64,000 bases of DNA from contig NZ_SMYZ01000073.1 in assembly GCF_004919685.1 (NCBI RefSeq), forward strand, positions 47,501 through 111,500, in the 5' to 3' direction. A model generated the notes under the pieces. It was not told where the DNA came from. It did no database searches and worked only from the letters and a program-made list of their open reading frames with translations. This document shows, piece by piece, positions 35,267 to 44,446 of this stretch (the stretch's first letter is position 1; every line of letters begins with the position of its first letter). This DNA is from Mesorhizobium norvegicum (lineage in GTDB: Bacteria; Pseudomonadota; Alphaproteobacteria; Rhizobiales; Rhizobiaceae). The translations under genes were made by a program, and so were the position numbers.

Positions 35267-36667
35267 ATGACATTTGACCCGTTCTGGTCAATCGAGCAAC
35301 TATCGGAACGCTTCGCTCGGCGGGAACTGTCGTCCGTGGAAGCTGTAACGGAGCTCGTCAGGCGCATAGCGGCATTGGATGGCCGGCTGCACGCCTTTTG
35401 TCAGGTCGATGAGGACGGCGCGCTGGCACGCGCCCGAGCCGCGGACGAAGCACGAGCTAACGGAAATTCCACGTCCCCTCTGCTCGGCGTGCCGTTAGCC
35501 GTGAAGGACATCTTCGATCAGGCCGGGCATGGCACGCATGCTGGCTCCAACGCTCTGAATGACAGGCTGCCAATCCGATCGGCAAATGCCGTCGAAAAGC
35601 TCGAATCCGCAGGCATGATCGCCATCGGCCGCACCAACATGGTTGAGTTCGCCTATGGCGGATGGGGAACAAACCAAGTTCAGGGCGCGCCGTGCAATCC
35701 TTGGGGTCTGGACACTCATGTCGTTGCAGGCGGCTCAAGCAGCGGCTCGGCAGTTGCGGTCGCTGGTGGATTCGCCCCAGCCGCTTTGGGTACCGATACT
35801 GGCGGCTCGATCCGCACGCCTGCCGCCTGGTGCGGAATCGTCGGCCTCAAGACTTCAGTCGGGCTAGTCGGGCGCGGCGGTGTCGTGCCGCTATGCCCGA
35901 CACATGACAGCGTCGGACCGATGACCCGTACCGTCCGTGACGCCGCGCTTCTGTTGGAAGCTATGGTGGGGTCGGATCCTCGCGATGTCGCCACGTGGCA
36001 CGTTCCCTCCGTGCGTTCCCTTACCACGATCGAGGACGGCGTGAAGGGCCTGCGGATCGGAATGCTCCACGAGCGGGATTTGGCAGGCGTCGAGCCCGAC
36101 ATCCGGATGCTGCATGATCGCGCAATCGCCGATCTGACAGCTCTTGGCGCCCAATTCCACAAAATCGCTCTGCCATTGTCCATCAGCGATTATCTCGGCC
36201 GTGGCGGCGACATTATGAGCGTCGAGAGCTATGCCTTTCTCAGCGCTTATGTCGAACATCCGGACAGCCCGGTGGATCCGGTCATTGCAGAACGCATCAG
36301 CCGCGGCCGCGACATCAGCGGACCGGCTTACTACCGCCTTCTCGAAACCCGCCGGCTGGCGCAGATCGGCTTTCAGGAAGCGGCAGCAGGATTTGACGCG
36401 TTCGTCGCGCCTGGCTCGCATCGAAGTCCAGTACCGCTTGGCGAGGTAGACGAAAGCCAGCCTCCCAATCATTTTGGAAGACTGGTGAACTATCTCGATC
36501 TCGCCAGCCTAGTAGTCCCGGTCGGATTGACATCAAATGGCCTGCCAGCTGGCCTGCAGATTGTTGTCAGAAAATTCGACGATGCCTTGGCACTTCGCAT
36601 CGGACGGACGTTGGAACGTGAGCGTGGTGGCCTGTTTGTGCCTGCGCCGGGGTTGCTGGCCCAATGA
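35267..36667 (+). CDS. Amidase (amidase-signature family)
   Basis: A 466-residue serine hydrolase of the amidase-signature family, which splits C-N amide bonds and includes GatA, AtzF-like allophanate hydrolases and many nitrogen-scavenging amidases. The Ser-Ser-Lys triad is visible: Lys80 in LAVKDIF, the Ser of GGSSSGSAV (residues 155-161) and Ser181 in GTDTGGSIRTPAAWCG. No gatB or gatC lies near, so it is not the tRNA amidotransferase subunit. AGAGGA precedes the ATG. It probably acts on the imported amide or on the product of the M24 enzyme. Confidence 0.9.
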   Translation: MTFDPFWSIEQLSERFARRELSSVEAVTELVRRIAALDGRLHAFCQVDEDGALARARAADEARANGNSTSPLLGVPLAVKDIFDQAGHGTHAGSNALNDRLPIRSANAVEKLESAGMIAIGRTNMVEFAYGGWGTNQVQGAPCNPWGLDTHVVAGGSSSGSAVAVAGGFAPAALGTDTGGSIRTPAAWCGIVGLKTSVGLVGRGGVVPLCPTHDSVGPMTRTVRDAALLLEAMVGSDPRDVATWHVPSVRSLTTIEDGVKGLRIGMLHERDLAGVEPDIRMLHDRAIADLTALGAQFHKIALPLSISDYLGRGGDIMSVESYAFLSAYVEHPDSPVDPVIAERISRGRDISGPAYYRLLETRRLAQIGFQEAAAGFDAFVAPGSHRSPVPLGEVDESQPPNHFGRLVNYLDLASLVVPVGLTSNGLPAGLQIVVRKFDDALALRIGRTLERERGGLFVPAPGLLAQ

Positions 36668-36820
36668 AGTCCATGGCTGATTTCCACAACCTGGCGAGCT
36701 CTCTCATTTACCCATGCCAATACCGGGCCCAACCGGATTGCGAGGGCTTTTGAAAACACTGCAGGTGGCTTGTGGCCCCGCCGGACAAGTACTGAAGCGA
36801 TAGACTGGCAGAGCGAGAAC

Positions 36821-37819
36821 ATGAAGAAGCTGATCAACAGTCCTGAGAAATATGTGGATGAAGCGCTGGCGGGGATGAGCTTGGCGCACCAGGGTGCCTA
36901 CAAAATCTCCGGCAGCAACGGCCGGGTCGTTGAACGGGCCAAGAAAAAGGCCGGAGGCAAAGTTGGAGTTGTTTCCGGCGGTGGCTTTGGCCACTTGCCG
37001 CTGTTTGCCGGATATGTCGGAGAAGGACTGCTGGATGCCTGTGCTGTCGGGCATGTGTTCGCCGGCCCGTCGTACGACGATATATCCGAGAGCCTGAACG
37101 CTGCTGACCGCGGCGGCGGCGTGCTGTCGGTCATTGCCAATTATGGCGGCGACACTATGGTGTTTGGCATGGTCAATGACACGTTGACCGCTGAGGGCAA
37201 GGACTGCGCCACCGTGATTGTGGCCGATGACGTTGCAAGTGCAGACAAGGATCGAGCCGAGACCCGTCGCGGTGTGGCCGGGATCATATTCGCATTCAAA
37301 GTTGCTGGAGCCGCGGCGGAAAGGGGACTTAGTCTACCTGAGGTGAAAGCTGTGACTGAAAAGGCCATGGCTGGTTGCCGGTCCATAGGAGTAGCGCTAT
37401 CGGCCTGCACAGTACCGCAGGCGGGCGAGCCGACCTTTCATCTTGAAGGAGATGCCATTGAAATGGGCATGGGCATTCACGGGGAGAAAGGATTGTGGCG
37501 CGGTGCGCTTAAACCCGCTGACGAAATTGCCGCAGAGATGGTCGAGCGACTGCTGAACGATCTCAAACCCGTAGCGGGGACCGAGGTAGCGGTACTAGTC
37601 AACAGTCTTGGCGCCACACCGCTGGAAGAACTTTATATCCTGTACCGCAAAGTAGCCCAGCTGCTCGAGGCAGCGGGTCTGAAAATCGCCTACTCACTTG
37701 CTGGTGAATACGCGACTTCAATGGAAATGGCGGGCGCCTCGGTGACCGTTATGCAGGTCGACGATGAACTGCTCGGTCTGTTGAATGCCCCTGCCCAATG
37801 TCCCCTGTGGAGAGCGTGA
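36821..37819 (+). CDS. dhaK: Dihydroxyacetone-kinase subunit DhaK-like protein
   Basis: A 332-residue DhaK-type kinase domain. GKVGVVSGGGFGHLPLFAGYVGEGLLDA is the N-terminal substrate region, and the His that binds the ketose covalently is visible in MGMGIHGEKG. ATG 36821 matches the family start. With DhaL it phosphorylates dihydroxyacetone or a longer ketose such as erythrulose. DhaL's start overlaps its stop. No DhaM phosphotransferase subunit is nearby, so the pair probably uses ATP directly, as in two-subunit tetrulose kinases of Rhizobiales; this is inference. Confidence 0.85.
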   Translation: MKKLINSPEKYVDEALAGMSLAHQGAYKISGSNGRVVERAKKKAGGKVGVVSGGGFGHLPLFAGYVGEGLLDACAVGHVFAGPSYDDISESLNAADRGGGVLSVIANYGGDTMVFGMVNDTLTAEGKDCATVIVADDVASADKDRAETRRGVAGIIFAFKVAGAAAERGLSLPEVKAVTEKAMAGCRSIGVALSACTVPQAGEPTFHLEGDAIEMGMGIHGEKGLWRGALKPADEIAAEMVERLLNDLKPVAGTEVAVLVNSLGATPLEELYILYRKVAQLLEAAGLKIAYSLAGEYATSMEMAGASVTVMQVDDELLGLLNAPAQCPLWRA

Positions 37820-38466
37820 TGGCGACCGTCTTCACGGGAACGGATGTCGGCGCAGCCATGCGGCGCGTCGCACTAGCGCTCGTCGAGAACAAAGATCGAT
37901 TTAACAAGCTTGATGCTGCGGGTGGTGACGGTGACATGGGCACTACCTTGGCGACAGTTTCACAGGCGTTGCTTGCCGATGAGACCCTTTACCCGGATGA
38001 CGTGGGCGAGAGCGTAATGCGGATTGCAAAAACCATCGCGCGGACCTCGGGCTCAAGCCTGAGTGCCGTAGTAATGACGGGACTGATCACACTGGGAAAG
38101 ACTTGGTCGGCGAAACACGAAGTTGCCTGGATCGAGATGGCGCCCGCATTGTCAAATGCCCTTGAGACCATGCAGGCCCGGTCAAAGGCCAGACTTGGCG
38201 ACAAGACGGTGCTTGATGGAATAGCTCGGGTAGCAAGGGACATCGAGGGGATCTCAACTACAGAAAAGATGAGAGCCACAGCGCAACAAGCGACCGCTGA
38301 CGCGCTGGCGGAGTTTCGCGGTTGCCCGGCAATCATGGGGAGGCTGCGGCTTGAGCCATCCAAAGGGGTCGGAACCGACGATCCGGGAATGGTTGCATTG
38401 CATGTTGCCATATCGGCCATGGCAGGGTCGCTGTCTGATCGAGCAGTGGGCGGATCCAACAAATGA
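37819..38466 (+). CDS. dhaL: Dihydroxyacetone-kinase subunit DhaL-like protein
   Basis: A 215-residue helical nucleotide-binding subunit. The Asp cluster that coordinates Mg-nucleotide is at LDAAGGDGDMGTTLAT; a GSSLSAVVMTGLI stretch follows and GTDDPGMVALH is near the end. The ATG at 37819 overlaps the DhaK stop, with GGAGAG before it; an in-frame ATG at 37798 is possible but would lie inside dhaK. The stop overlaps the next gene (ATGA), so the FAD enzyme belongs to the same operon. Confidence 0.85.
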   Translation: MATVFTGTDVGAAMRRVALALVENKDRFNKLDAAGGDGDMGTTLATVSQALLADETLYPDDVGESVMRIAKTIARTSGSSLSAVVMTGLITLGKTWSAKHEVAWIEMAPALSNALETMQARSKARLGDKTVLDGIARVARDIEGISTTEKMRATAQQATADALAEFRGCPAIMGRLRLEPSKGVGTDDPGMVALHVAISAMAGSLSDRAVGGSNK

Positions 38467-39860
38467 CCTATCCGAGCACCGAATTTTCCTCTGTTTCTCA
38501 CCAAACAAATCAGATGCCTAGGCCGATACCCGCGAGAGCGGATGTTGTCGTGGTAGGCGCCGGAATCATCGGAACTGCCACCGCCCTGTTCCTTGCACAA
38601 CGCGGGCTGTCTGTCGTTGTGTGTGAAAAAGGTCATGTCGCATGCGAGCAATCCAGCCGCAATTGGGGATGGGTGCGCAAGATGGGGCGCGATCCAGCCG
38701 AGATACCCATGGCTATCGCCAGCGCAAAGCTATGGGCTGGGATGAACGCGTTTACAGGCATCGAGACAGGATTCCGCGAAACCGGCATCTACTATTTGTG
38801 CAAAGACCAGAAGGACATCCAAAAGTACGAAGAATGGCTAGCATTCGCCAAGCAGCATGATCTCGATTCCTCCCTAATTAGGCAAAGTGGTTTGAAAGAG
38901 CGGTTCCCAACGCTCAAGGGTCATTGGGAGGGTGCGCTATTTACCAAAAGCGATGGACGCGCGGAACCTTCCATGGCGACGCAAGCCATGGCGGCTTCAT
39001 TACGCACGCGCGGCGGGCAGATCATTGAAGATTGTGCTGTGCGTTGCATTGAAACAGCGGCGGGCTCGGTACATTCCGTCGTAACGGAGCATGGGGAGAT
39101 TCGCTGCAAGTCCGTCGTCCTGGCGACCGGCGCCTGGACGAGACTATTCTGCGGCAACTTGGGCTTCGATTTCCCGCAATTGAAAGTCATCGGATCGGTC
39201 ATGCGCACGCAGCGGCTCGACGGACCTCCTGAGTGTGCGGTCGCCGGTCGGGATTTCGCTTTTCGCAAGCGCCTTGATGGTGGCTATACGATTGCTCAGA
39301 AAAACGCGAACATTGCGCAAATCGTTCCGGATAGCTTCCGTTTGTTCTTCCAGTTCCTTCCCGCCTTTCGGTCGGAAGGGAATGAAATAAGACTGCGCTT
39401 CAGCAGTCAGTTCTTTAGGGAGATGAACACCCCGAAGACGTGGCGATCGGATGAGGTCACTCCCTTTGAAACGACGCGGGTTCTCAACCCAAAGCCTTCG
39501 AAAAAAATTCTTAGCGAGGGGCTGAACAACCTAAGGAAAGTTTTCCCAGAGTTTGCCGATGCCAAAGTCGAGGAAAGCTGGGGATGCGCTATCGATGTCA
39601 CGCCGGATGCGGTGCCCGTGATCGATACGGTCGACGAAATCTCGGGCTTGGTAATCGCCAGCGGCTTCTCGGGCCATGGATTTGGGATCGGGCCGGGGGC
39701 GGCCCATCTAGTCGCTGATATGGTCACGGACCAAAGGCCGATCGTATCTGCAGAACCGTTCAAATTGGCTCGGTTGAGGAAGTTAGCTATGCTCAGCATG
39801 GCACAAACAAGAGGGCATGATTCCAGCTCGACTTCAGCTGCACGGAACGGGCCAGTCTAG
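38463..39860 (+). CDS. FAD-dependent oxidoreductase of the DAO (D-amino-acid oxidase) fold
   Basis: A 465-residue flavoprotein. The FAD-binding motif VVVVGAGIIGTATALFLAQRG follows a 28-residue leader, then EQSSRNWGWVRKMGRDP (a pattern often seen in amine- or glycine-oxidising members) and the C-terminal IASGFSGHGFGIGPGAAHLVADM. Family members oxidise N-methyl amino acids, D-amino acids or polyamine-type amines. It is the last gene of the operon and probably oxidises the amine moiety released by the M24 or amidase enzymes. Confidence 0.87.
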   Translation: MTYPSTEFSSVSHQTNQMPRPIPARADVVVVGAGIIGTATALFLAQRGLSVVVCEKGHVACEQSSRNWGWVRKMGRDPAEIPMAIASAKLWAGMNAFTGIETGFRETGIYYLCKDQKDIQKYEEWLAFAKQHDLDSSLIRQSGLKERFPTLKGHWEGALFTKSDGRAEPSMATQAMAASLRTRGGQIIEDCAVRCIETAAGSVHSVVTEHGEIRCKSVVLATGAWTRLFCGNLGFDFPQLKVIGSVMRTQRLDGPPECAVAGRDFAFRKRLDGGYTIAQKNANIAQIVPDSFRLFFQFLPAFRSEGNEIRLRFSSQFFREMNTPKTWRSDEVTPFETTRVLNPKPSKKILSEGLNNLRKVFPEFADAKVEESWGCAIDVTPDAVPVIDTVDEISGLVIASGFSGHGFGIGPGAAHLVADMVTDQRPIVSAEPFKLARLRKLAMLSMAQTRGHDSSSTSAARNGPV

Positions 39861-40378
39861 CTGCGGCGAACCCCTGGCTGCGCTCGATGGAGCCTGGACT
39901 TCCTTTTGCGGAGGAGCGAACAAAGGCAACGGAGAGAGCTGATCCGACGGAAGCCCGAACCCTATGGCGAGCAACCGCGCGTCCGGCGGAGAGGCCTGCA
40001 GGTCCTACTCATCGAGCACGCTTACTTCGCGAAGGACCCGCGCTAGGTTGCGGTGACGCGGGAGCGGTGGACGCGGGCGTCCGGGCTCCCGCCCGGGCTG
40101 GCCAACGCGCGGAGATGATCGTTAACGACGGATTGGGCGTTAGGTGTGAATCGGCCCTTTAATTGCGGGTGATTGTCAATCCGAGTTTCGCTCTGTCATC
40201 GCCGGGGTCATGGTCCTTTCCGAGGTCGAATGCCTCATGATGATGTTCGGGTTGGGCGCCTCAACGTGTGCAACGAAGTTCGAAGTCGACGTCAGCCGAT
40301 TCAACGAGGTCACCACTGTCGCTCTGTATTTAAAGGTGAGACTTCTCGCCTAATGATATCAAGCCCTTAGCCTTGTAC
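39861..40378. other. Gap before the TniABQ module, nothing recognised
   Basis: About 520 bases without a supportable gene. A GC-rich frame at 39887-40162 has no family features. The region falls in A+T content towards the repeats at 40379. Confidence 0.3.
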
Positions 40379-40414
40379 TTAAATTGAGAATTTGCATTTA
40401 ATTTGAGATTCGCG
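40379..40414. repeat. Two direct repeats, probable transposase-binding sites of the TniABQ element
   Basis: TTAAATTGAGAATTTGC (40379-40395) and TTAATTTGAGATTCGC (from 40398) are near-copies spaced about 19 bases, lying roughly 90 bases before tniA. Tn5053/Tn402- and Tn7-like elements carry such repeated binding sites at their ends, so this is probably the left end. The exact terminal bases could not be fixed. Confidence 0.5.
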
Positions 40415-40481
40415 CTTGGCTCACTGCAGTTAACGTAAGATTTAGTCGGTCTAACGTTAGCTTGAATTGTTCGCAGGCGGC

Positions 40482-42067
40482 ATGGGCGACGACACCAATG
40501 ATGATTACGGAGAGAGAGCGCGTTGGAACGAGGCGTGCCGGCGCGAAGAGGCAATCCGCAAGCTCGTGGAGCGCTATCCAAAAGGTCTGAGCGGACAGGC
40601 TGTAGCGGATCTGGCGTGGGAACTGGACCTCAGCCGGGCCACTCTCTACAGGATGATCAGGCTGTTTAGAGCGGGTGGCACTGTAAGTTCACTGATGGAC
40701 CGAAAGCGCGGTCGGCGCCAGGGACATCGCGCCCTCAACAAAGATCGAGAAGCCCTCGTGCGACGAACGATTGAAGGCTTTTATCTCAAGCCGACACGCC
40801 CGTCCTTCGCGCAGCTGGTTCGTCAGGTCCAAATCGCCTGCGCAGCGGCCGGCCTTGCTCCACCAAACTGGCGCACCATCAAATCTCGGGTTGAAGAAGT
40901 CGATCTACGGGTGAGGGGGCGTAAGCGCGGCGAGAGCGAGGTCGTCAAAGCTACAACGGCCACGCCAGGTGCCCTTTCGGCGTCGCGGCCGCTTGAACTT
41001 GTGCAAATCGATCATACCAAAGTTGACGTTTTCGTAGTCGACGAAGAAACGCGTCGGCCGCTCGGACGGCCCTGGCTGACACTAGCGTTGGACGTCTTTT
41101 CTCGGATGGTGACGGGCCTCTCGCGATAATCGCAAGCCTATGCATACTGCACTCGGTGTTCGACAAGACCCCGTGGTTGCAGGAGAGGGGTACCCATGAA
41201 GCGTGGCCAGTGGCCGGTTTGCCGGGAACGATACATGTCGACAACGGCGCGGATTTTCGTAGTCATGCATTCGAACGTGCTTGCAGGGACAACGGCATAC
41301 AGATCGATTGGCGTCCGCCGGGGACGCCCCATTTCGGCGGCCACATCGAACGGTTGATTGGCACGCAGATGGGCGCGGTTCACCTGCTGCCAGGATCGAC
41401 CTCGAGCAACATCGAGGAACGGCGCGAGTACGATGCCAAACGCCATGCGACACTGACGCTTCAAGAGCTTGAGCGCTACATCGCACTCGAGATCGTCGGG
41501 CAATACCATCATGCTATCCATGGCGCACTCCGTCGGCCACCGATTGCGGTCTGGCGGCAGCAGGAGAGCGAGTTGGTGTTGCGCCTGCCGAACGATCGTA
41601 TGCAATTCTGGATCTCCTTCCTGCCGGAGGCAGAGAGAACGTTGCGCCCGACCGGCATCCATCTTTTCAACACCCGCTACTGGTCTCCCGCGCTGGCCGC
41701 CGATATCGGACGGTCCAAGGCCCGCCTGATTGTGAAATACGACCCCCGCGATTTGTCGCGCGTTTTTGTTAGGCGTCACTCCGGCAGCTTTGTTGAGGCT
41801 CGCTATGCCGATGTGACGCTCGCGCCCATTACGCTGTCGGAGGCGCAGGCTGCCCGGCGCAAACTCAACGCTCAGGGCAAACGCGAAATTGACATGCACG
41901 TCCTTGTTCGTACTGCGCTTTCGCAGCGCGAACTGATCGAGGAGGCGAAACACAAGACACAAGGGCGTCTGCGGCTTACGAAAACGAATGTGGATGACGA
42001 TGAAGTGGGCTCGCTTCGGGGCGTCGATTCAAGCAAACCTGTTCCCTCCGTTGAAGATCTGGATTGA
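40482..42067 (+). pseudogene. tniA: TniA-type DDE transposase, broken by a frameshift/deletion
   Basis: Two consecutive frames together make one TniA-like integrase. The first part (to 41129) has an HTH (LSGQAVADLAWELDLSRATLYRMI) and the first catalytic Asp in VQIDHTKVDVFVVD. The second (from about 41110) has the second Asp in IHVDNGADF, the Glu in GGHIERLIGT and a beta-barrel C-terminus. Between RMVTGL and SLCILHSVFDK about 14 bases remain where roughly 30 or more are expected, so a small deletion shifted the frame near 41120 inside the RNase-H fold. The transposase is therefore probably inactive. Followed by tniB. Confidence 0.8.
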
Positions 42068-42073
42068 GCCCCT

Positions 42074-42919
42074 TTGAGCACGGATAACGTCCATCTGACG
42101 CAGGCGGCCAAAGACCTCCTGGGCGAGCCTGATATTGTGCGAGTTCGCGCAATTCAGGCTCGCCGCTGGATTTTTTATCCGCGCGCCAAGCAGGCGCTCG
42201 ATCGTCTCAACCTGCTGGTCGACCATCCTCGCGGCACGCGTATGCCCTCGGTGGCCATCTACGGCGACAGTGGTATGGGCAAGACGATGATCCTGGAAAA
42301 ATTCTGCGACAACAACCCCTCCCGTTTTGATCCGACGACCGGCGTACAGGCTATACCGGTCCTGGCAATCGAGATGACCGGGAAGCCAGGTGAGCGCCGT
42401 TTATATGCCGGGATCCTGGCTGCACTTGGCGCGCCACAGGCACCCCGCGCCGACATCGTGCAGATGGAGCAAGCGGCGTTGCGGCTTCTGAGAACGGTCG
42501 GCGTCCACGTTCTTGTGATCGATGAAGTACATAACATTCTCGCCGGCTCGTACCGCGAACAGCGGGTCGTGCTGAACACGCTGCGATTTCTCAGCAATCG
42601 GCTTCAGATCTCCCTCGTTTGCTTCGGTGTTATCGAAGCGCGCGAAGCGATAAGTGGCGACGTACAGCTTGCCCGCCGATTCGGCGAGCTGACCTTGAAT
42701 AGGTGGGCGGCCAACGAACAGTTCGAAGAACTAGTTTCGTCCATTTTGCGGAATATGCCGCTTCGCCGACCGACGGTGCTGACGCCGAAATCTCTACGCC
42801 GAATTCTGCAGATCAGCGGCGGCATCACTGCAAATATTTTCCAGGCGATCACGAGCCTGGCAGCCGAGTCGATCGAGAGCGGCTTAGAGCATATCAACGA
42901 TGAAGCTGTGGAAAGTTGA
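42074..42919 (+). CDS. tniB: TniB-type AAA+ ATP-binding transposition protein
   Basis: A 281-residue AAA+ ATPase that serves as target-selection helper of TniA-like transposases. Walker A is YGDSGMGKTM, Walker B VLVIDEVHNIL, with a sensor region ISLVCFGVIEAREA and an arginine-rich RRFGELTLNRW. It is intact while its partner TniA is not. Start is TTG 42074, 4 bases after the tniA stop; its stop overlaps the tniQ start. Confidence 0.87.
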   Translation: MSTDNVHLTQAAKDLLGEPDIVRVRAIQARRWIFYPRAKQALDRLNLLVDHPRGTRMPSVAIYGDSGMGKTMILEKFCDNNPSRFDPTTGVQAIPVLAIEMTGKPGERRLYAGILAALGAPQAPRADIVQMEQAALRLLRTVGVHVLVIDEVHNILAGSYREQRVVLNTLRFLSNRLQISLVCFGVIEAREAISGDVQLARRFGELTLNRWAANEQFEELVSSILRNMPLRRPTVLTPKSLRRILQISGGITANIFQAITSLAAESIESGLEHINDEAVES

Positions 42920-43605
42920 CGGCCGCCAGTTACCGAAACAGCATACGCATGATCCGAGAGCTCAACGGCACACGGCCGCTTTCAGTCATTCTCAAACCCG
43001 TCCCAGATGAGCTCCTGTCGTCGTGGATCACGCGCCATGCCGATTTCTATGGCGTCCCACCGCTCACGATGCTTCGCCATGCCATTCCTGAGGCAACATC
43101 TTTGCGGCAAACCGATACAACCCTGGGGCCAACCGCCGCCGTTCAAATTGCAAGGCTGTTTCGATCCCAATCTTCGACAATCTCGGCAATGACCACGTCT
43201 GGGTTCCCACAATCGGCAGCGCGGCTCGTCGCGCCACGCGTCATTCAACGCTGCGTCGCCTGGCGTCGGAGCGATAAGCAATTTTCGGGAACCGAACCAA
43301 TCCACAGACCGCTCGTCAACACGGCAGCTTTGCGTAGCATGTCGGTGATCAACACCAATTCTGGCCCGTTGCCGAAAGCGGACATGCGACCGCGAAGAAT
43401 TAGCTCGAGCTCCTGCTTTGCTTTTACTCTGTCCATTTGCGGACACGACGCACGAGCTCGGACGATGAGATCCCGTAGCGATCATGAAGCGTCGGCAGTG
43501 CGCCAGCATCGAGGAACTCGTCGGGCAGGGCAATCTGGCGAAAGACTGGGGCCACGCCCTCCCGCATCAGCAACGCGGCAACGCCTTCGCCTAGGCCACC
43601 AATGA
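42916..43605 (+). pseudogene. tniQ: TniQ family protein, truncated
   Basis: The first ~100 residues are TniQ-like (KPVPDELLSSWITRHADFYGV, then LRHAIPEATSLRQTDTTLGP and GFPQSAARLVAP). Beyond about 43230 the frame loses similarity, lacks the expected Cys-rich zinc part, and from 43424 on runs antisense over the transketolase gene. TniQ/TnsD proteins are target-site factors. The right end of the transposon was therefore lost where the sugar operon now begins. Confidence 0.65.
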
Positions 43606-44446
43606 TGGTGTGATTCTCCGCCACCACCACCAGCCGTCCCGGACGGCGCGCGCCATCAAGTATCGCCTGCGTGTCCAGAGGTTTGATCGTCGGCACGTGC
43701 AGCACTGCGCAGTCGATGCGGTCTGCTTCAAGCGCCTTCGCGGCCTCCAGCACGCGCATGGTCATCAGGCCGCTGGAAATGAACAGCACGTCCGCCCCAT
43801 CGCGCAACAGCCGCGCCTTGCCGATCTCGAACGTGTAGTCGTATTCGTCGAGCACGACAGGAACTTTGCCGCGCAAAAGCCGCATGTAGACCGGGCCCTT
43901 GTAGTCCGCGATTGCCTCCGTGGCCTGTTCGATGTCGAGCGCGTCGCAAGGGTCGATGATCGTCAGGTTCGGCATGCCGCGGAAGATCGCGATGTCTTCT
44001 GTCGCCTGGTGGCTGGGGCCGTAGCCGGTGGTCAGCCCCGGCAGGGCGCAGACGATCTTGACGTCGAGCTTCTCCTCGGCAATCGCCATGCAGATGAAAT
44101 CGTAGGCCCGTCGGGAGGCAAAGACAGCGTAGGTCGTGGCGAAGGGCGTGAAACCCTCCCGCGCCAGGCCGGCGGCGGCACTCATCAGCACCTGCTCGGC
44201 CATGCCCATTTGATAGAAGCGATCCGGATGCTCCTGCGCGAACACATGAAGGTCGGTGTATTTCGCAAGATCAGCCGTCAAACCCACGATCCCGGGCCGC
44301 TGATGGGCTAGCCTTGCAAGCGTGTGTCCGAACGGAGCACTGCGCGTCGGAACGCCATTGGGCGCGATCGAGGCGATCATCGCCGAGGTGGTCTTGCGCT
44401 CACCCGCGTTGACGGCGTGGCGCCGCGCGAATTTTGACTGCCTCAC
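43424..44446 (-). CDS. Transketolase, C-terminal (pyrimidine-binding/transketolase-C) subunit
   Basis: A 340-residue half-transketolase. It contains the pyrimidine-binding domain with the catalytic Glu (YQMGMAEQVLMSAAAGLAREG), the FASRRAYDFICMAIA stretch and the transketolase C-domain (VLFISSGLMTMRVLEAAKAL, VVVAENHTIIGGLGEGVAALL). Together with the next gene it forms a split ThDP-dependent transketolase, common in Rhizobiales sugar operons. GTG 44446 overlaps the N-subunit stop (GTGA), with AAGGGA upstream; longer in-frame starts would overlap that gene. Confidence 0.88.
   Translation of the reverse strand: MRQSKFARRHAVNAGERKTTSAMIASIAPNGVPTRSAPFGHTLARLAHQRPGIVGLTADLAKYTDLHVFAQEHPDRFYQMGMAEQVLMSAAAGLAREGFTPFATTYAVFASRRAYDFICMAIAEEKLDVKIVCALPGLTTGYGPSHQATEDIAIFRGMPNLTIIDPCDALDIEQATEAIADYKGPVYMRLLRGKVPVVLDEYDYTFEIGKARLLRDGADVLFISSGLMTMRVLEAAKALEADRIDCAVLHVPTIKPLDTQAILDGARRPGRLVVVAENHTIIGGLGEGVAALLMREGVAPVFRQIALPDEFLDAGALPTLHDRYGISSSELVRRVRKWTE

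Noticed and set aside
40379..43605. CRISPR-associated transposon
   Set aside because: TniA/B/Q proteins are present, but there is no cas gene and no repeat-spacer array in the window, and tniA is broken.
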